DNA of 64,000 nt from Hygrophila difformis (taxonomy: Eukaryota; Streptophyta; Magnoliopsida; Lamiales; Acanthaceae): positions 39,840,191 through 39,904,190 of the forward strand of contig JAOANR010000013.1 of the NCBI GenBank assembly GCA_030278955.1. The letters run 5' to 3'. The notes under the pieces were generated by a model that worked only from the letters and a program-made list of their open reading frames with translations, had not been told where the DNA came from and did no database searches. How positions within the stretch are numbered: position 1 is the first letter of the stretch; every line of letters starts with the position of its first letter. This document shows, piece after piece, positions 47,747 to 59,956 of the stretch. The translations under genes and the position numbers were made by a program.

Positions 47747-49647
47747 TCATCGTGGAATACAAAGCATGTTCCCAAAATAGAGGAATCTATGTAGACGGTA
47801 GTACTCCTTGTACCCTTTCTGTTCTGTCAGCTTGAAAATTTCCTTGAAGTCTTCATCAGTGGCATACTGGGTCTTGACTTGCTCAAATCCAAATGGCTTA
47901 ATTGTTGCAAACGATGTCAACGCTAGTCTTCGGGACAGCGCATCTGCAACCACATTTTCTTTGTCTTTCTTATACCGGATCATATACGGGAAGGTCTCGA
48001 TGAAAGCACTCCAACGGGCGTGCTTTTTGCTCAATTAACCTTGAACCTTGATGTGTTTGAGCATCTCGTGATCGGTATGTATGACGAACTCTCGTCCTCG
48101 GAGGTAGTGTTGCCATGTCCTTAGTGCTTACACGATAGCGTACAATTCCTTATCATAGGTGGAGTAGTTTAGTTTAGCTCCACTGAACTTTTCGCTGTAG
48201 TAGGCTACTGGGCATCCTTCTTGTAGCAACACAGCTCCCATTCCGGTTCCTGAGGCATCGCTTTGAACTTCGAATGGTAACTTAAAAAACGGTAGTGCCA
48301 AGACAGGTGCATGCGTCAGTTTGTCCTTGAGTTCATCAAAGGCCTTTTGTTGTGCCGGCCCCCACTTGAATAGATCTTCCTTCTTGAGCAGAGAAGTGAT
48401 TGGGGCGGCTATCACACTGAACTGATGGACGAATCTCCTAAAGAATCCGCTTAGACCCAGAAAAATTTGGATTTCGTGCACATTGGTCGGCGGCTTCCAT
48501 TCAGAAATTGCTCCGATCTTTGATTCATCAACTTTAAGCCCATCATTGCTTACCACAAACCCAATAAATGTGACTTCCGGAATGCAGAAAGTGCACTTAT
48601 CGAAGTTGGCATATAGTCGCACTTCTATCAATTTGTTCAATACCTGTTGAACATGAGCAATGTGATCAGATTTAGTGCAACTATAGACAAGGATATCATC
48701 AAAATATAATGCAACAAATTTCCCAATGAATTGTCTGAGCGTTTCATTCATTGTGTGCATAAAGATTGAAGAGGCATTTGTGAGTCGAATGGCATGACAA
48801 GTCATTCATAAAGATCGAATTTAGTCTTAAAAGCAGTTTTCCAATCGTCTCCGGGTTGCATCCGGATCTGATGGTATCTACTTTTCAGATCGATCTTGTA
48901 GAATAAGCTTGCATCACCAAGTTCATCGAGCATGTCGTCCAAACAAGGAATATGATGGCGGCACTTGACAGTAATGACATTAACAGCTCGGCAATCGACG
49001 CACATTCGCCATTCTCCATTCTTTTTCGGCACTAATAGCACTAGGACGATGCATGGTGATAATCTTTCCTGTACTCAACCCCTTCCAAGCAATGCCTGAA
49101 CCTGTCATTGAATTTTCTTCGTTTTCTCGGGATTCATTCGATAGGCGGGTCGGTTCGGAATTGACGCTCCGGGCATGAAATCAAATCGATGTTCCACGGC
49201 TTGAAGTGGTGGCAATCCAGATGGCACCTCTTTATGAAATATGTCCTTGTTGCGTTCAAGCATTCTAGAAAAATTTTCAGACAAATCAGGTGTAGTATTG
49301 ACAGTTCTGGAAAAAGATCCATCAGGCTTAATTAAAGCAAGGAAACTGTGACCTGCAAAGCCAGGTTCTACCGCTGCTTGCTTAAATTCTGTTTTGGTCA
49401 GTATCAGACAATGATCCACACGGGTTGATTCTTCAGGTGGTTGACCCACTTTTTCCTTACCTTCGGCTATGGCCTTGGCAAGTTCTTCAGCCTTGGCCGT
49501 ATTTGTTCGCAGCTTCTCCCGATCCAATCTTATAAGTTTTACAGGTATAGGCTTAAACAAATAATCCTTTCCATGCTTAAAATATAAAACATTGGATTTG
49601 CCCCTACAAGTGGCATCTTTATCGAATAACCACTGTCGTCCTAACAT
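47747..49647 (-). pseudogene. Reverse transcriptase and RNase H of the CRM-like element
   Basis: Starts with the protease-RT connector (MLGRQWLFDKDA), then VEHRFDFMPGASIPNRPAY. RT palm: [33 protein letters not shown] and YFDDILVYS with both catalytic Asp. RNase H: QSDASGTGMGAVL and YSTYDKELYAIV, then [11 protein letters not shown]. Lesions include a frameshift near 49070, TGA plus frameshift near 48810 (where YEWLVMPFGL is expected) and a break near 48030-48130. Confidence 0.87.
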
Positions 49648-49778
49648 GACATGTCATGAATTCATCGGAACAACATCGGTAGCACTTTCTCGGAATAAGT
49701 TCCTTTGGCGATGAGAACACACGTTTGTTGAGTGACCTTGGTCTTTCCACTTTTGTTCATCCAATGGAGGAGGTATGG

Positions 49779-49979
49779 CTATAGATGTTCTTTAACAGTC
49801 AGTTTTAACCTGCGAGATGTGTATAAACTAATAACATTAGTGCAACTGTCGTTGTCAACAATCATAGTAGCATTATTGCCTAAAATAGTACAACAACAAT
49901 GAAAGAGATTATCCCTTTGTTTGTTGTGGGCAGTGTCGGCTTCTCTATCGGCATTTAATGCTATCATAGCCACAAACAT
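49779..49979 (-). pseudogene. Retropepsin fragment of the CRM-like element
   Basis: NLFHCCCTILGNNATMIVDN followed by DSCTNVISLYTSRRL corresponds to the aspartic protease of this group; the usual D-S/G-G triad reads D-N-D. Confidence 0.65.
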
Positions 49980-50091
49980 GCTGATGTCCTCCTCTTCAGT
50001 GTAGTCAACTTCAGGATTGACTGGATCCTCGACCTGATAAGGTTTTGGATCTTCACCATCATAATCATATTCTTCATCAGAATCGTAAATC

Positions 50092-51585
50092 CTAAAAACT
50101 CCAGGCTCGACTTCTTGTATCGGCCTTAGTTCTTCGCCATTTCAATGATTGCAATCCTTTTGGGATTGGGACATACATTCGCATAATTGTCTCTTTTCCC
50201 GCATTTCCAACAAGTGACTTCTCTTTGAACCCGTGCGGGTGAATTCTGATTCTGTTATCTGACCGGTGGCCTATTTCTGTATCACGGTTGTATTCCCGAA
50301 AATTTTTTCCCAAATCAAATCCTTTTGGCCTATTGCCCTGCTCAATTCGGCCTTGCTGCTGCTGCGACTGTGCTGGCTTGTAATTTTGTGGCAGTCGGAT
50401 TAACCACGGTTTGTTCGGATTGTAAGTCCCTAAAGGAGACGGCCGCTGGATCTTCCTTTTTAGCTGAATCTCAAACCTAGACGCCTTCATAACCAAATCA
50501 TGGATATTGATGTAGCCCCGCATCTCAATTTTTTTTCATGAATTTTCGGTCTCAGATGCTTGGCAAACCCGATAAGAGTGATCAAGGGATCCTCATTTAT
50601 ATGAGCTTTCATCATGAGTAGTTCCATCTCACGATAATATTCCTTAACTGTTTTTTATCCTTGCGTTAGACCCATCACTTTCATATACATATCCGGCTTA
50701 TAGGTATGAGGTACAAAACGAAGTTGCATTACATGAAGTAAATACTCCCAATTCATAACCTGTGGTCTCCCTGCAGCATGGTTATCCGATGCGAATTTCT
50801 GCCACCAAAGTTGTGCGTAATCTTTGAACTCAGTCACGACTATCTGCACTTTCTTGAAGTCTGAATAGTTGTGACAGTTGTAGATCATCTCCATGGAGGG
50901 CTTCCAATCTAGAAATTCATTAGGATCACCGGTTCCTCAGAAGGTGGGAATGGTGAACTTGATGCATTTCAGATTGTTGTCAGCCTGTGGTTCTTCATCT
51001 GCAGCTGGTTCGAATTCTAGTCTTTGCCTAGAAGGAGGTGGTGGTGGAGGAAGTCCCTGATGGAGAGGTCTTTTGAGAGGTGGAGGCATGGCTAGAGGAT
51101 CGTCGGCTGTAAACTCAGGTTGCCCTGTGGGAGTTGGCAGTAATGGTGGGTCCATTCGATGTCGTGCACTAGATCGCGGACCCGACCTTCTGTCAAATTC
51201 CCCAAATTGTAGCTCTTGTTCCTCAATTGCCTCCTCTGCTGCGGCCATATCTGCTCTGGATACTCTGCTGGTTCTTTCGCGTGTGATACCATGGACAGAC
51301 GATGTGATGTTCGGACCGGAGGGAGTAGGGTAGAAAGCCTCTTTTAGTCTCTTCCCGATCCGTTGCATGACCTCTCTTTGTATTACATCATTCTAAAAGC
51401 GTACAGGCCTGCAATATCATCAACAATTGTATCACCCGTTTGTTAACAACATCAATATTAGCAGAATTAGAATCTAATTTCTGATTGATGGTAGAAATCT
51501 CACCAGATGTCTTTTATGTATTCTCAGTGATGGCTCTCAGCATTTCCATGATAGCATCATTGTTTCCTTCAGTATTTCCTGCCAT
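50092..51585 (-). pseudogene. Gag of the CRM-like element
   Basis: ATG at 51585 (MAGNTEGNNDAIMEML) with TAA at 51514-51516 (codon 24). A proline-rich segment ends KCIKFTIPTF; then the retrotransposon gag core (NCHNYSDFKKVQIVVTEFKD, YAQLWWQKFA). A knuckle reads CWKCGKRDNYANVC with Asn where His is usual, in a frame different from the preceding ORF. Several frameshifts. Confidence 0.8.
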
Positions 51586-51659
51586 CTTAATAGATAAAAT
51601 ATGTATAGATATAAAGAGTTAGAAAATCAGAAAGAAATATGTAGAGTTCAAACACATCT

Positions 51660-51868
51660 GTAACGTCCCAGTTACACCCACTTGTGGATATTGTCCGCTT
51701 TGGGCCAAGCCTCCATCACGGCTTTAAAACGCATCTACAAGGGAGAGGTGTCCACACCCTTATAGGGCATGCTTCGTTTCCCTCTCCAACCGATGTGGGA
51801 TGTTACAATCCACCCCCTAGGGGCCAGCGTCCCCGCTGGCACACCAGTCTGGGTACTGGCTCTGAGTC
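51660..51868 (-). mobile_element. TRIM-type LTR and partial internal region
   Basis: A 147-bp LTR-like unit (51660-51806) starts TGTAACGTCCCA and ends TGGGATGTTACA. It contains 'gatattgtccgctttgggcc' and 'ttttaaaacgc', words I recall from small non-autonomous LTR elements of many eudicots. Next to it 'atccaccccctaggggcc' gives a polypurine tract on the minus strand, and 'tggctctga' near 51858 resembles a truncated primer site. The second LTR is missing. Confidence 0.6.
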
Positions 51869-53984
51869 CCAATTTAAACAAGTATTCCAAGCAATCAACA
51901 GTGATATGAGTCCCAATTTGGAAGTGTAAAATAAAAGCTCACAAGAAAAATCACTCGAGGAGGAACCCGATTACTCAACTGGTTTCAAGGGCTAGACTTC
52001 ACAACGGTGCCAGTCAAATATCCACTTTATTGTAAAATTACTCAAGTGGCTTCAAGGGCTAGGTTTCACGGTTGTGCCAGTCCAATACCCACTTTATTGT
52101 AAACACTCAAATTATCACTCAAAATTAATTCCCAACAGTGTGTGTAAGAAAAGCTGGAAGCTTGTACGTGTGACACGTGGCAGTCCGGAATGGATGGTGG
52201 GAAATTCGAATTCTGAACTTCTGGACAACATCACGTCGCAAGAGGACGCTCGTCGTGATGGGTTACGTCGTGACTGGAGGTTGGCGACGCAAATGGTTCC
52301 GTTTAATTTCTTCAAATTCTGGAATGGATGTCGCAAGACAGGATTACGTCGTGAAAGGTGGTTTCGCGACGTAAGTTTGATGACGTGCTACTTGAACTCT
52401 TGTCTCCTTTATGAAATTACGTCGTGAGCTATGTGCTCACGTCGTGAAAGGGTGTCTTGCGACGTGTTGCTTCTCGATGGAGGGTGAAGACTTCAACTTT
52501 CTGGAATTACGTCGCTAAGTTATGGCTTGCGACGTGAGTGTGGCTCACGACGGGTTCGGTCTCTTTTGTCCTCTTTCTTCTCCGATGATGTCACCACTGT
52601 TCAGGCCAATTAATACCCCATAAAGCAATTCAACACTTTTCAGATTTTTTTCCCGTTGGATTTTAATTAAACATTACAAACATTCACCATTTTTCGATCA
52701 AAAATATCCCATCAAGAACATTTATGGTGTTCTTCACATCCAATCATTGGCATTCAATAGTACTCACACACCAAACCCACATAATACCCCTACTGTTCAT
52801 GCATGAAAATGCACCATTTAATGCAACAAACTCAAATAACATCCATGCATAAGAACATACACAGATTTAAGAGACTAAAGACACAAGAACACACAAGATT
52901 GGAAAAAGATGGCCGAAACTTTGAAAATTCCTAGAAAATAGATCCATTGGCCAAAAATTTCAAACCTTATATAAATCTCTATGTAACAACCTACCCAATA
53001 CAAATATGCAATCAGATTTCAGAAATTATGGACCCAGCAAAATGGATATGGCATGAACAATAACCAGAGCAATATTTTTAGAGTTTTCGATTTTATATGG
53101 ATGAGAAACAAAATAAAATGGTGTAGAAATCCTACCAACTAGCAAACATAGGCTCTGATACCAAAATTAATTGATGCCATGGATCGATTGTTTGACTAAG
53201 TTGGTCACCGGATGAAGGATGAGAAATGAGATGAAGAAAAACACAAAATAACAAGAAAATAAAAGGGATAAAGGAACTTATGGAGAATGGGGACTAAGTA
53301 GAACCGAAGGAAGTGAGATCTACTCAAGACAAATGGTTCTCATGAGTGCATTCTCTATTGGGTCCATTAAAGCAAGCTCCAATCTTCAATGGTGTGAATA
53401 AACCGAAAGGAAAACTTACAAATTGTTGATAACACAAAGAGTGCTCTCAAAGGGTGACTTTGATTCAATGAAAATTAGGGTTAAAAAAATATCAAAGTGT
53501 TTACAAATGGTAGGGAACCTCATATATATAGAGGAGAACTCTAAAGACTAGATTAAACAACCCTAGCAGAGTTTTAAACAAGAGAAAGCAAGGAAATATA
53601 AAACTGGAGCAGCCACGTCGCAAACCAAAATGACGTCGCGAACAAAGGTCTCGCGACATAGAGGGGTCTAGCGACGTGAGGTGCATGTAGGAATGGAGAC
53701 GTCGTGAAACTCTGGGCAGATTACGTCGTGAGCCTCCGGGACGTCGTGAGACATGGGATTGCGACAGGAGTCAATCTTAAGACGTAACCTGGAAATTATA
53801 GTTGTACGTCATGAACCTCCCTTACGTGGTGGGACTCGTCTTGCGACGTGGGTGCCTTCTGCCTTCATTTCCTCCTCTTCGTCGTGAAACAGGTCTACGT
53901 CGTGAGACAAAGCTTGCGACGTGGGGTCTTGGCTTGCGACGTAGTGTGTGAAGAATAATCCTAACTTTCATCCGGCTGGGGTCC
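51869..53984. other. Uncharacterised repeat with CGTCGTGA/GCGACGT clusters and a primer site
   Basis: No gene. Two dense clusters of ACGTCGTGA and TTGCGACGT words lie at about 52230-52555 and 53612-53945. At 53152-53163 'gctctgatacca' is a tRNA-iMet primer site on the minus strand, next to 'aaattaattgatgcc', so a retrotransposon leader and LTR boundary near 53170 is likely, but no partner LTR was found. Confidence 0.45.
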
Positions 53985-54410
53985 ATTACTTCCGATCACT
54001 GTTCCGGTATTGACCGACGACGATAAATTTTTCGGCGAAGTTCCGGTCAGATTCTGGCGATCTCGCCGGAGCTCCGGTGAACTTCGCGTGACGACGACGG
54101 CTGTGTGGCCCTCCTTTCTGACCTCCTTATGCTGTTTTGATCCGTAAATGCATCTTGAGGTCCCCTTTCTCCCGGATTCAGTTAGACAAGGTGGGTCCCA
54201 AATTAATGAGACCCGGGCCTTTCTGGTATTCTTCTGCCTGCATCAATAGCTTCAATTTCAGCTCATTCTTTGGCTTCAATTTATCTGCTTCCTAAAATAA
54301 AAATAAAAAAACTGAATTAATAAACTTCTTTATTCGATGCTTCGATACTGGCCCCTCAGAAAAATAGTGAATTATGATGCCATAAGTCATGACATCCATG
54401 TCAGACTATG
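53985..54410 (-). repeat. Second copy of the 3' region of the CRM-like element
   Basis: Aligns with 46230-46640 ('ttagacaaggtgggtcccaa', 'cttctttattcgatgcttcg'), including the last ~80 codons of pol, now mutated. It stops abruptly at about 54410, next to the chitinase promoter relic. Confidence 0.8.
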
Positions 54411-54440
54411 GTTTAACCCAGATTATGATTTGGTTTGCTT

Positions 54441-54520
54441 GATTATGGGAGGATATCTGAGGGCCATTTTATAGGCCATAAATTGTTGATAACAGGACAA
54501 GCCACTCTCTAGGATATTAT
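54441..54520 (-). other. Relic of a chitinase-gene promoter
   Basis: 'ggatatctgagggccatttt' and 'ggacaagccactct' match the promoter of the chitinase gene (61281-61328 and 61686-61715), including the TATA box (minus strand CTATAAAA, 54467-54474). The coding part expected to the left is replaced by gypsy sequence ending at ~54410. Confidence 0.7.
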
Positions 54521-54625
54521 ATTATCAGACTTTTTCTAGAAAAAGAAAGAAAAAAGATACTATAGGACAAGGCTGAATAAGCCGTGAATTAGTAATTAAG
54601 TTAGGCAACACGTTTTAACACAATT

Positions 54626-54802
54626 TTTTTTTTGGCGTGTACTCGATATTCTCAAGCCACATTAAGTTAAAGATTTATCCTTCGAAGATCTGGTGGGAAT
54701 TGAAAGGTTGCATCTCCCAAATTAGAATTCTACATACACAAATATTCGAACCTGAGAGCTTTGCTTAAGCTGACAGAGCCCCATATCACTCAAGCCAATT
54801 GT
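54626..54802 (-). mobile_element. tRNA-derived SINE with target duplication
   Basis: Minus strand: A-box-like TGGCTTGAGTG, B-box-like GGTTCGAATA, and an A tail (the T run at 54626-54633). GTTTTAACACAATT flanks it at 54612-54625 and 54803-54816. Confidence 0.8.
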
Positions 54803-54816
54803 GTTTTAACACAATT

Positions 54817-55711
54817 CAAATTAAGCTTATGTTCGATGACAGTTTTTTAAAAAAAATAATAGTAACAAGGTGATGGCACATTTCTGACCAATTATATTCA
54901 TTTTTTTGGGTAAACCAAAAGATTTATTAGGTTTTTTTAAAGCTCAAGAGTAATATCGAGAATTCGAGATATAAAACAATTATTTGCAACTGGAACCCAA
55001 TACCTTACTTATGCTACATTTGTTGATTATACTTATTAAAGTGATCAGAATTGGGATTAACCTTTAATATTTGGATTAATTTTTATTCTATTTTTTCTTT
55101 TTGTATTCATTTTTGCTTTTTTTCATACTTTTGTATGTGGCTTAGAAGTATTTTTTAATTATAAATTTTAAAATATGAAATTAGATTATTAAGTATTTGT
55201 TATTAACCAACAAGTACTAATAACTTGTCTGAGCGTCGTAGCCCTCAACATTTCCGTGGAGCTTCATGGCTTATGGGCAGGGTGTTTCTCGGCTATGGGC
55301 ATGTCATTTTACTGACGCACCCATCTTTTATGATTGTCGCAAGGCAATTCTTTTGGTTTTGAACATAGTTAAAGCTAAAGTTTAAAAACACTCCAAAAAG
55401 TACGAACCCAAAAATTAAACTTGAAGGGTGAAAAAGGATTGTTTTAGAAAGAATCTTTGTGGTGATCATTGGACTCACTCAGTAAATAAAGAATTTAGAA
55501 CTTTATATACTCCATATTTTACTATAATTTTATTTTATATATATATATTATTGATTTAATTTTATTGAATGTAATATTGATGCATAGATTATCTCTAAGT
55601 TGGGAATTGAGGCCTTCACAATTATAGTGAGGTTCTTTAATGAAAATAAGCCACTAACAAGTTGTGGGAGTAGATTGTAAGTTCTTACAATGTTTATTTA
55701 TTTATTTATTA
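54817..55711. other. AT-rich DNA, no gene seen
   Basis: Only short random ORFs and low-complexity A/T tracts. Confidence 0.5.
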
Positions 55712-55901
55712 CTCCCTCCGTCCCATTCCAAATGTCCTACTTACTATTTTTGGATGTCCCATTACAAATGTCTTCTTTCTATAAATAGAAATAATTTTCC
55801 CCTCCAACAACAATGTGGACCCCACCATATACTCACAAACCAACTCTACCTTAATTCCCGTGCCCAACAGTAACCAGACACTTGGAGTGGGACGGAGGGA
55901 G
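55712..55901. mobile_element. Stowaway MITE (190 bp)
   Basis: Ends CTCCCTCCGTCCCATTCC and, reversed, CTCCCTCCGTCCCACTCC; TA at 55710-55711 and 55902-55903. Confidence 0.9.
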
Positions 55902-56011
55902 TATTATTTATTTATTTTTAAATTGAAACCAGATAAAGAATGATGGAAGCTCATGCCACACAAATTTTCACAATTCGTTATTCATTACTACCACAAAACC
56001 TCAATCTATTG

Positions 56012-56442
56012 TTTGTTTTTTTTTTTTTTTTTGTGAACAATGACGCCAAAGCGTCGGCAAAAGAAAAGGAAAAAGCTACAGCAAGGGGGTGGGGAGAGAG
56101 CTAGAAAAAACCGAAAAGTGAGCAATCTAAAATCGAGGGAAGTGAGTCCCTGCGAGATCAGCTGAGAGGATAGTCCGAACATCATCTGTCGGGAACGCCC
56201 ACGTAGTAAAAAATTCTTCAGCCCTGGCACCACGTTTAGCTAAGGCATCATCAACTCCATTCCCCTCCCTGAAGAGGTGGAACCATTGAAATCCCGGGTG
56301 TTGAGCGAGAATGTCTTTAATGTGACGCAACAAAGGATAGAGCAAATGATTATTGCTTATATCCTTACGAATCAGTCGTAGAGCTTCAAGAGAAGCCGAA
56401 TAGCAACAAGCATTTTCCACCTCAAGCGCACAGAGCCGCTTT
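56012..56442 (-). mobile_element. 5'-truncated LINE, 3' end with RNase H fragment
   Basis: 56127-56420 encodes on the minus strand a plant RNase H-like (RVT_3) piece: LEALRLIRKDISNN, WFHLFREGNGVDDALAKRGA. Downstream (56013-56033) is a poly-A tail (T run on the plus strand). It interrupts the Helitron repeat at ~56443, since copy 1 continues leftwards at the matching point (39610). Confidence 0.7.
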
Positions 56443-58330
56443 ATCTAATTTGAAATTAAAATTAAAATAAAATAAAATTTAAATATAAATATTAAGTATA
56501 ATGAAAAATTCCCTCACAATTTGCTGAAAATTTCATTCCTGAAGTGGTGCAGTTTATATTTGTATATGTATCTTAAAAATTATCGCTCTAGGATCACCCG
56601 TAGAGTTTATAAGAATATCATGCGGAAATGTCACATCTGATTGTAGATCTTCAAAATCAACACCGGCCTTACCATCACCTACATCAAGTATCCATTTTTT
56701 AAATTTTCTGTCATATATAAATTTTATTTTAAACAACATTTCTTGTGGTATCTTGAGTTAATCATTCTTAATTTCATATTTTTACTTTGAGTCGTATTAA
56801 TACTTTGAGCCACATCTTGCTAGTGGCACGAAATATTGCAACATAACTATTCATGGCTAAAAAGTGGTTTTGGAAGATAAAGTCCAACATTCTTTAAAGA
56901 TTGACATTGACTTTTGTTTATAATAATAGCAAAACAAACTATAAGTTGAAATTTTCTCATCTGAAATCGAATGAGAAATTTGGTTAAATCTGATAGGCTC
57001 ATAATCATTGTACCAATCAAGAATTTTTTACTTTCATGATTTCCCACAAATAATTTAACCTCAAGAATATGGTTCCGCATATTGGTTACTATCAACCTAC
57101 TTACATTGCATACTTTATTTGATGGATCTATATTCCTAATAAGCATGACTATGCAACCATATTTCAACTATATTTCATGATTCGGTAATCCAGAATAATT
57201 GATCGTGTTTAGATATTCCAATGAAAATAATTCATTGACATTATCTATGCTTCCATCCTTTTGACAAATATTGTTAGGACTGATAGATATACAATTTCAT
57301 TTGCGGACATACGTTCCATGATGTAATCATTGATCGTATTAACAATCTCATTGGTAGGGATTGGTATAGCAATATCTTTAAAAACATCTGGATTTGAAGT
57401 TGTTCAGTTTATATTTGTATAAGTACTCTCAACAATTGCGGCTATAAGATCTCCTGTAAAGTTTATAAAATTATTATCTGGAAATGTCACATCTAATTGT
57501 ACATCTCCGAAATCAATTCCAGATTTACAAATTACCATCACCTACATGAAGAATTCATTGTGCAAATTTTTGTCATATATAATTTTCATTGTAAACAATA
57601 TTTCTTGTAGTATCTTGGGTTAATCCAAGTTAATTACATATTAATACTTCGAGGCCCCTCTTTCCAGTGAGACGAGATATTGCAACGTACCCCTAACATG
57701 GGTAAAAACTAATTTTTGAAGATATAGTCCTACATTTGACATTGACCTTTTTTTTATAGTTATAATAAAACAAAATGCGAGTGTGACTTTTTCCTCTGAA
57801 ATCGAATGAGGAATTTGGTTAATTCAGACAGGCTCATAATCATTCTACCAATCAAGAATTTTCATCCAAAATAGCTTTGTTTTAATGAGAAGAGATGTTA
57901 AGTAATTTTATGGGATAAGTTTTATGCATGTAGAATTCTCATCAGAATCTAGTGGAATACCAAATGTGCAGTCCTACCTCTTCGAAGGAGTATGTATGTG
58001 TGCTATTCCACTTGATGCTACATGCAACACAATATCACTTCTCCCACTAAGGGCTAAACATAATGTTTTCTAGATAAATTATCGTTAAATGTCTTGTCAG
58101 TTCCACCATGTAAAGAAAAAAGAATCAACCCTCATCATTATCAACTACATACATTATATAAACATTCCTCTGCTCATTAATCAACAAAGGTAATAGCTTA
58201 GCATGAGCCACCTTCATTTCTTTTTATTATAATATGTCTCTTCTAGTATCAATATATTATCTGTTTCAGACGTTAAAACTTCATTCAGTATTGGTATTCC
58301 AGAGAAAATTTTCAAATTTATAAAATTTGC
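56443..58330 (-). pseudogene. Helitron helicase relic, copy 2
   Basis: 56847-57167 encodes a well-preserved C-terminal helicase part: VMLIRNIDPSNKVCN, SRLIVTNMRNHILEVKLF, INKSQCQSLKNVGLYLPKP. Beyond it (56554-56739) WILDVGDGKAGVDFEDLQ...INSTGDP is the segment that normally lies before the C-terminal part, and a second copy lies in the normal place (~57340-57560). Same arrangement as copy 1 at 39690-41760. Frameshifts and stops throughout the rest. Confidence 0.82.
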
Positions 58331-59735
58331 AGCAATTTGCCTTTCAATTTCTAACAAAGCTAGATTTATATTTGTTGATCCGTCAATTGCAAATCTGTTA
58401 AAATATAGATTAATGAAATATTTATTAAAAAAATAGATTAAAAATTAAATTTTCCTTCTTTATTTACTGATGGATCTATTCGCACCCCAATAACTCTTTA
58501 TACACCTGATTCTTTTATTTATAATATGCTTTACAAAAATAACTAATTTACTCTAAACCAATTATTAATAGAATATGAATTTTCACAATTCTCTTAATAA
58601 TTATAATTTTTTTGTATTATTTTTAATATAATAAAACATAAATATGATTTATACTATTTAGTATATACGTATTTATATACAATTAGAATGATATAATTAT
58701 AAAACATATTTTTTAACGATTAGCAACTATATAATTGTATATTACTTTTAGTAAATATATAATTGTATACTTACTTTTAGGAGAAGTGACATTTTGTAAA
58801 AACATGGCCTATATGTACAATAATTAATATATATAAATCTTTTCATATATTCATTAATGTATCTTTAATAATATAAATTCCATATATACACTGCGAATTC
58901 TTATAAATTTGAAAGTTTAAAATCTTTAAAAACTGAAAATTGGGGGAATTCCATATAAATTGGACATTAAACATCTTTTAAGAACTAAAATTGGGATTTC
59001 ATATACACATTAATATATCTTTAATATGAATAAATAAATATGATGTGCAATGTACATTTTGATTACATCATTTATCACACCAAATAAATATAACCAAAAT
59101 TGAGACTAAACCTACAAAAAATTAACAACATTACAATATGATCACCATATTGAAACATAAACACAACATAATTTTTAGTTGCCAGTGCAGAACCCGTCCT
59201 AATAATCCATGGTGCAAAAACTGCAAATGCCTATTCATGTTATAATAATCATATGGTATAAAACTCAAAATCTATATATAAATAATAAATGCAGCAATAA
59301 AATCTAAAATTAAAAAATACTAAATAATAAAATCTAAAATAGATAAAAAGAAAATGCAAACTAATAAAATCCAAAATAGATAAATAAAAATATAAAATAT
59401 AAAATTTTTTCTTTCAAATCTTTTTAAAAGTGAATAAATATCTAATGAATAAATAAATAAACACGAAAATCTAAGATTAGTAAATTTTAAAATGCAAAAT
59501 AATATAAATAAAATAAAAAATACAAAATTTCAAATTCCAAATCTATCAAATATATTTAAAATAAAGATTATGGGAATTCCATATAAATTTGAAATTACAT
59601 ATATATTTCAAAAACTAAAAATCTATAATGAATAAATAAATAAATGTGAAAATCTAAAATTAATAAATTTAAAAATGCAAAAATCTATAAAAATTAGAAA
59701 TTCAAAATAGAGACACCACATTAAATTTATGGTTA
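58331..59735. repeat. 5' part of the Helitron repeat, copy 2
   Basis: Non-coding, very AT-rich; aligns with 43302-43970 of copy 1 but has extra blocks of 'taaaatctaaaat' type repeats (~59000-59570). Confidence 0.6.
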
Positions 59736-59956
59736 ATTATAGGATTAGTTATGTGGTTAAATTATTGGATTGATTATCTTTTCTCCAAGTACGTAGTGAC
59801 ATTTTGTAATTAAAATTGGCAGAGCCCCCTTTTATTTAGTTATTAGTAGGAATTGAAGATGACATGAAGCCATCAATCATCATCATGACACCAGACAACA
59901 GTAGTGTCGAGGGAGGGCTGACCACATTATTACAGGATTACAAAACAGTAATAACA
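59736..59956. other. 3' flank of the chitinase gene
   Basis: No other feature recognised. Confidence 0.4.

Larger units (their letters stand above)
46230..51585 (-). mobile_element. Ty3/gypsy retrotransposon, CRM-like chromovirus, decayed
   Basis: Domains in order on the minus strand: gag (51585-50092), protease (49979-49779), reverse transcriptase and RNase H (49647-47747), integrase (47602-46660) and a C-terminal tail (46663-46406). The RT motifs and the gag style most resemble the CRM group of plant chromoviruses. No LTR pair could be identified; a TRIM and other repeats lie just upstream of gag. Part of its 3' region (46230-46640) recurs at 53985-54410. Confidence 0.85.
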
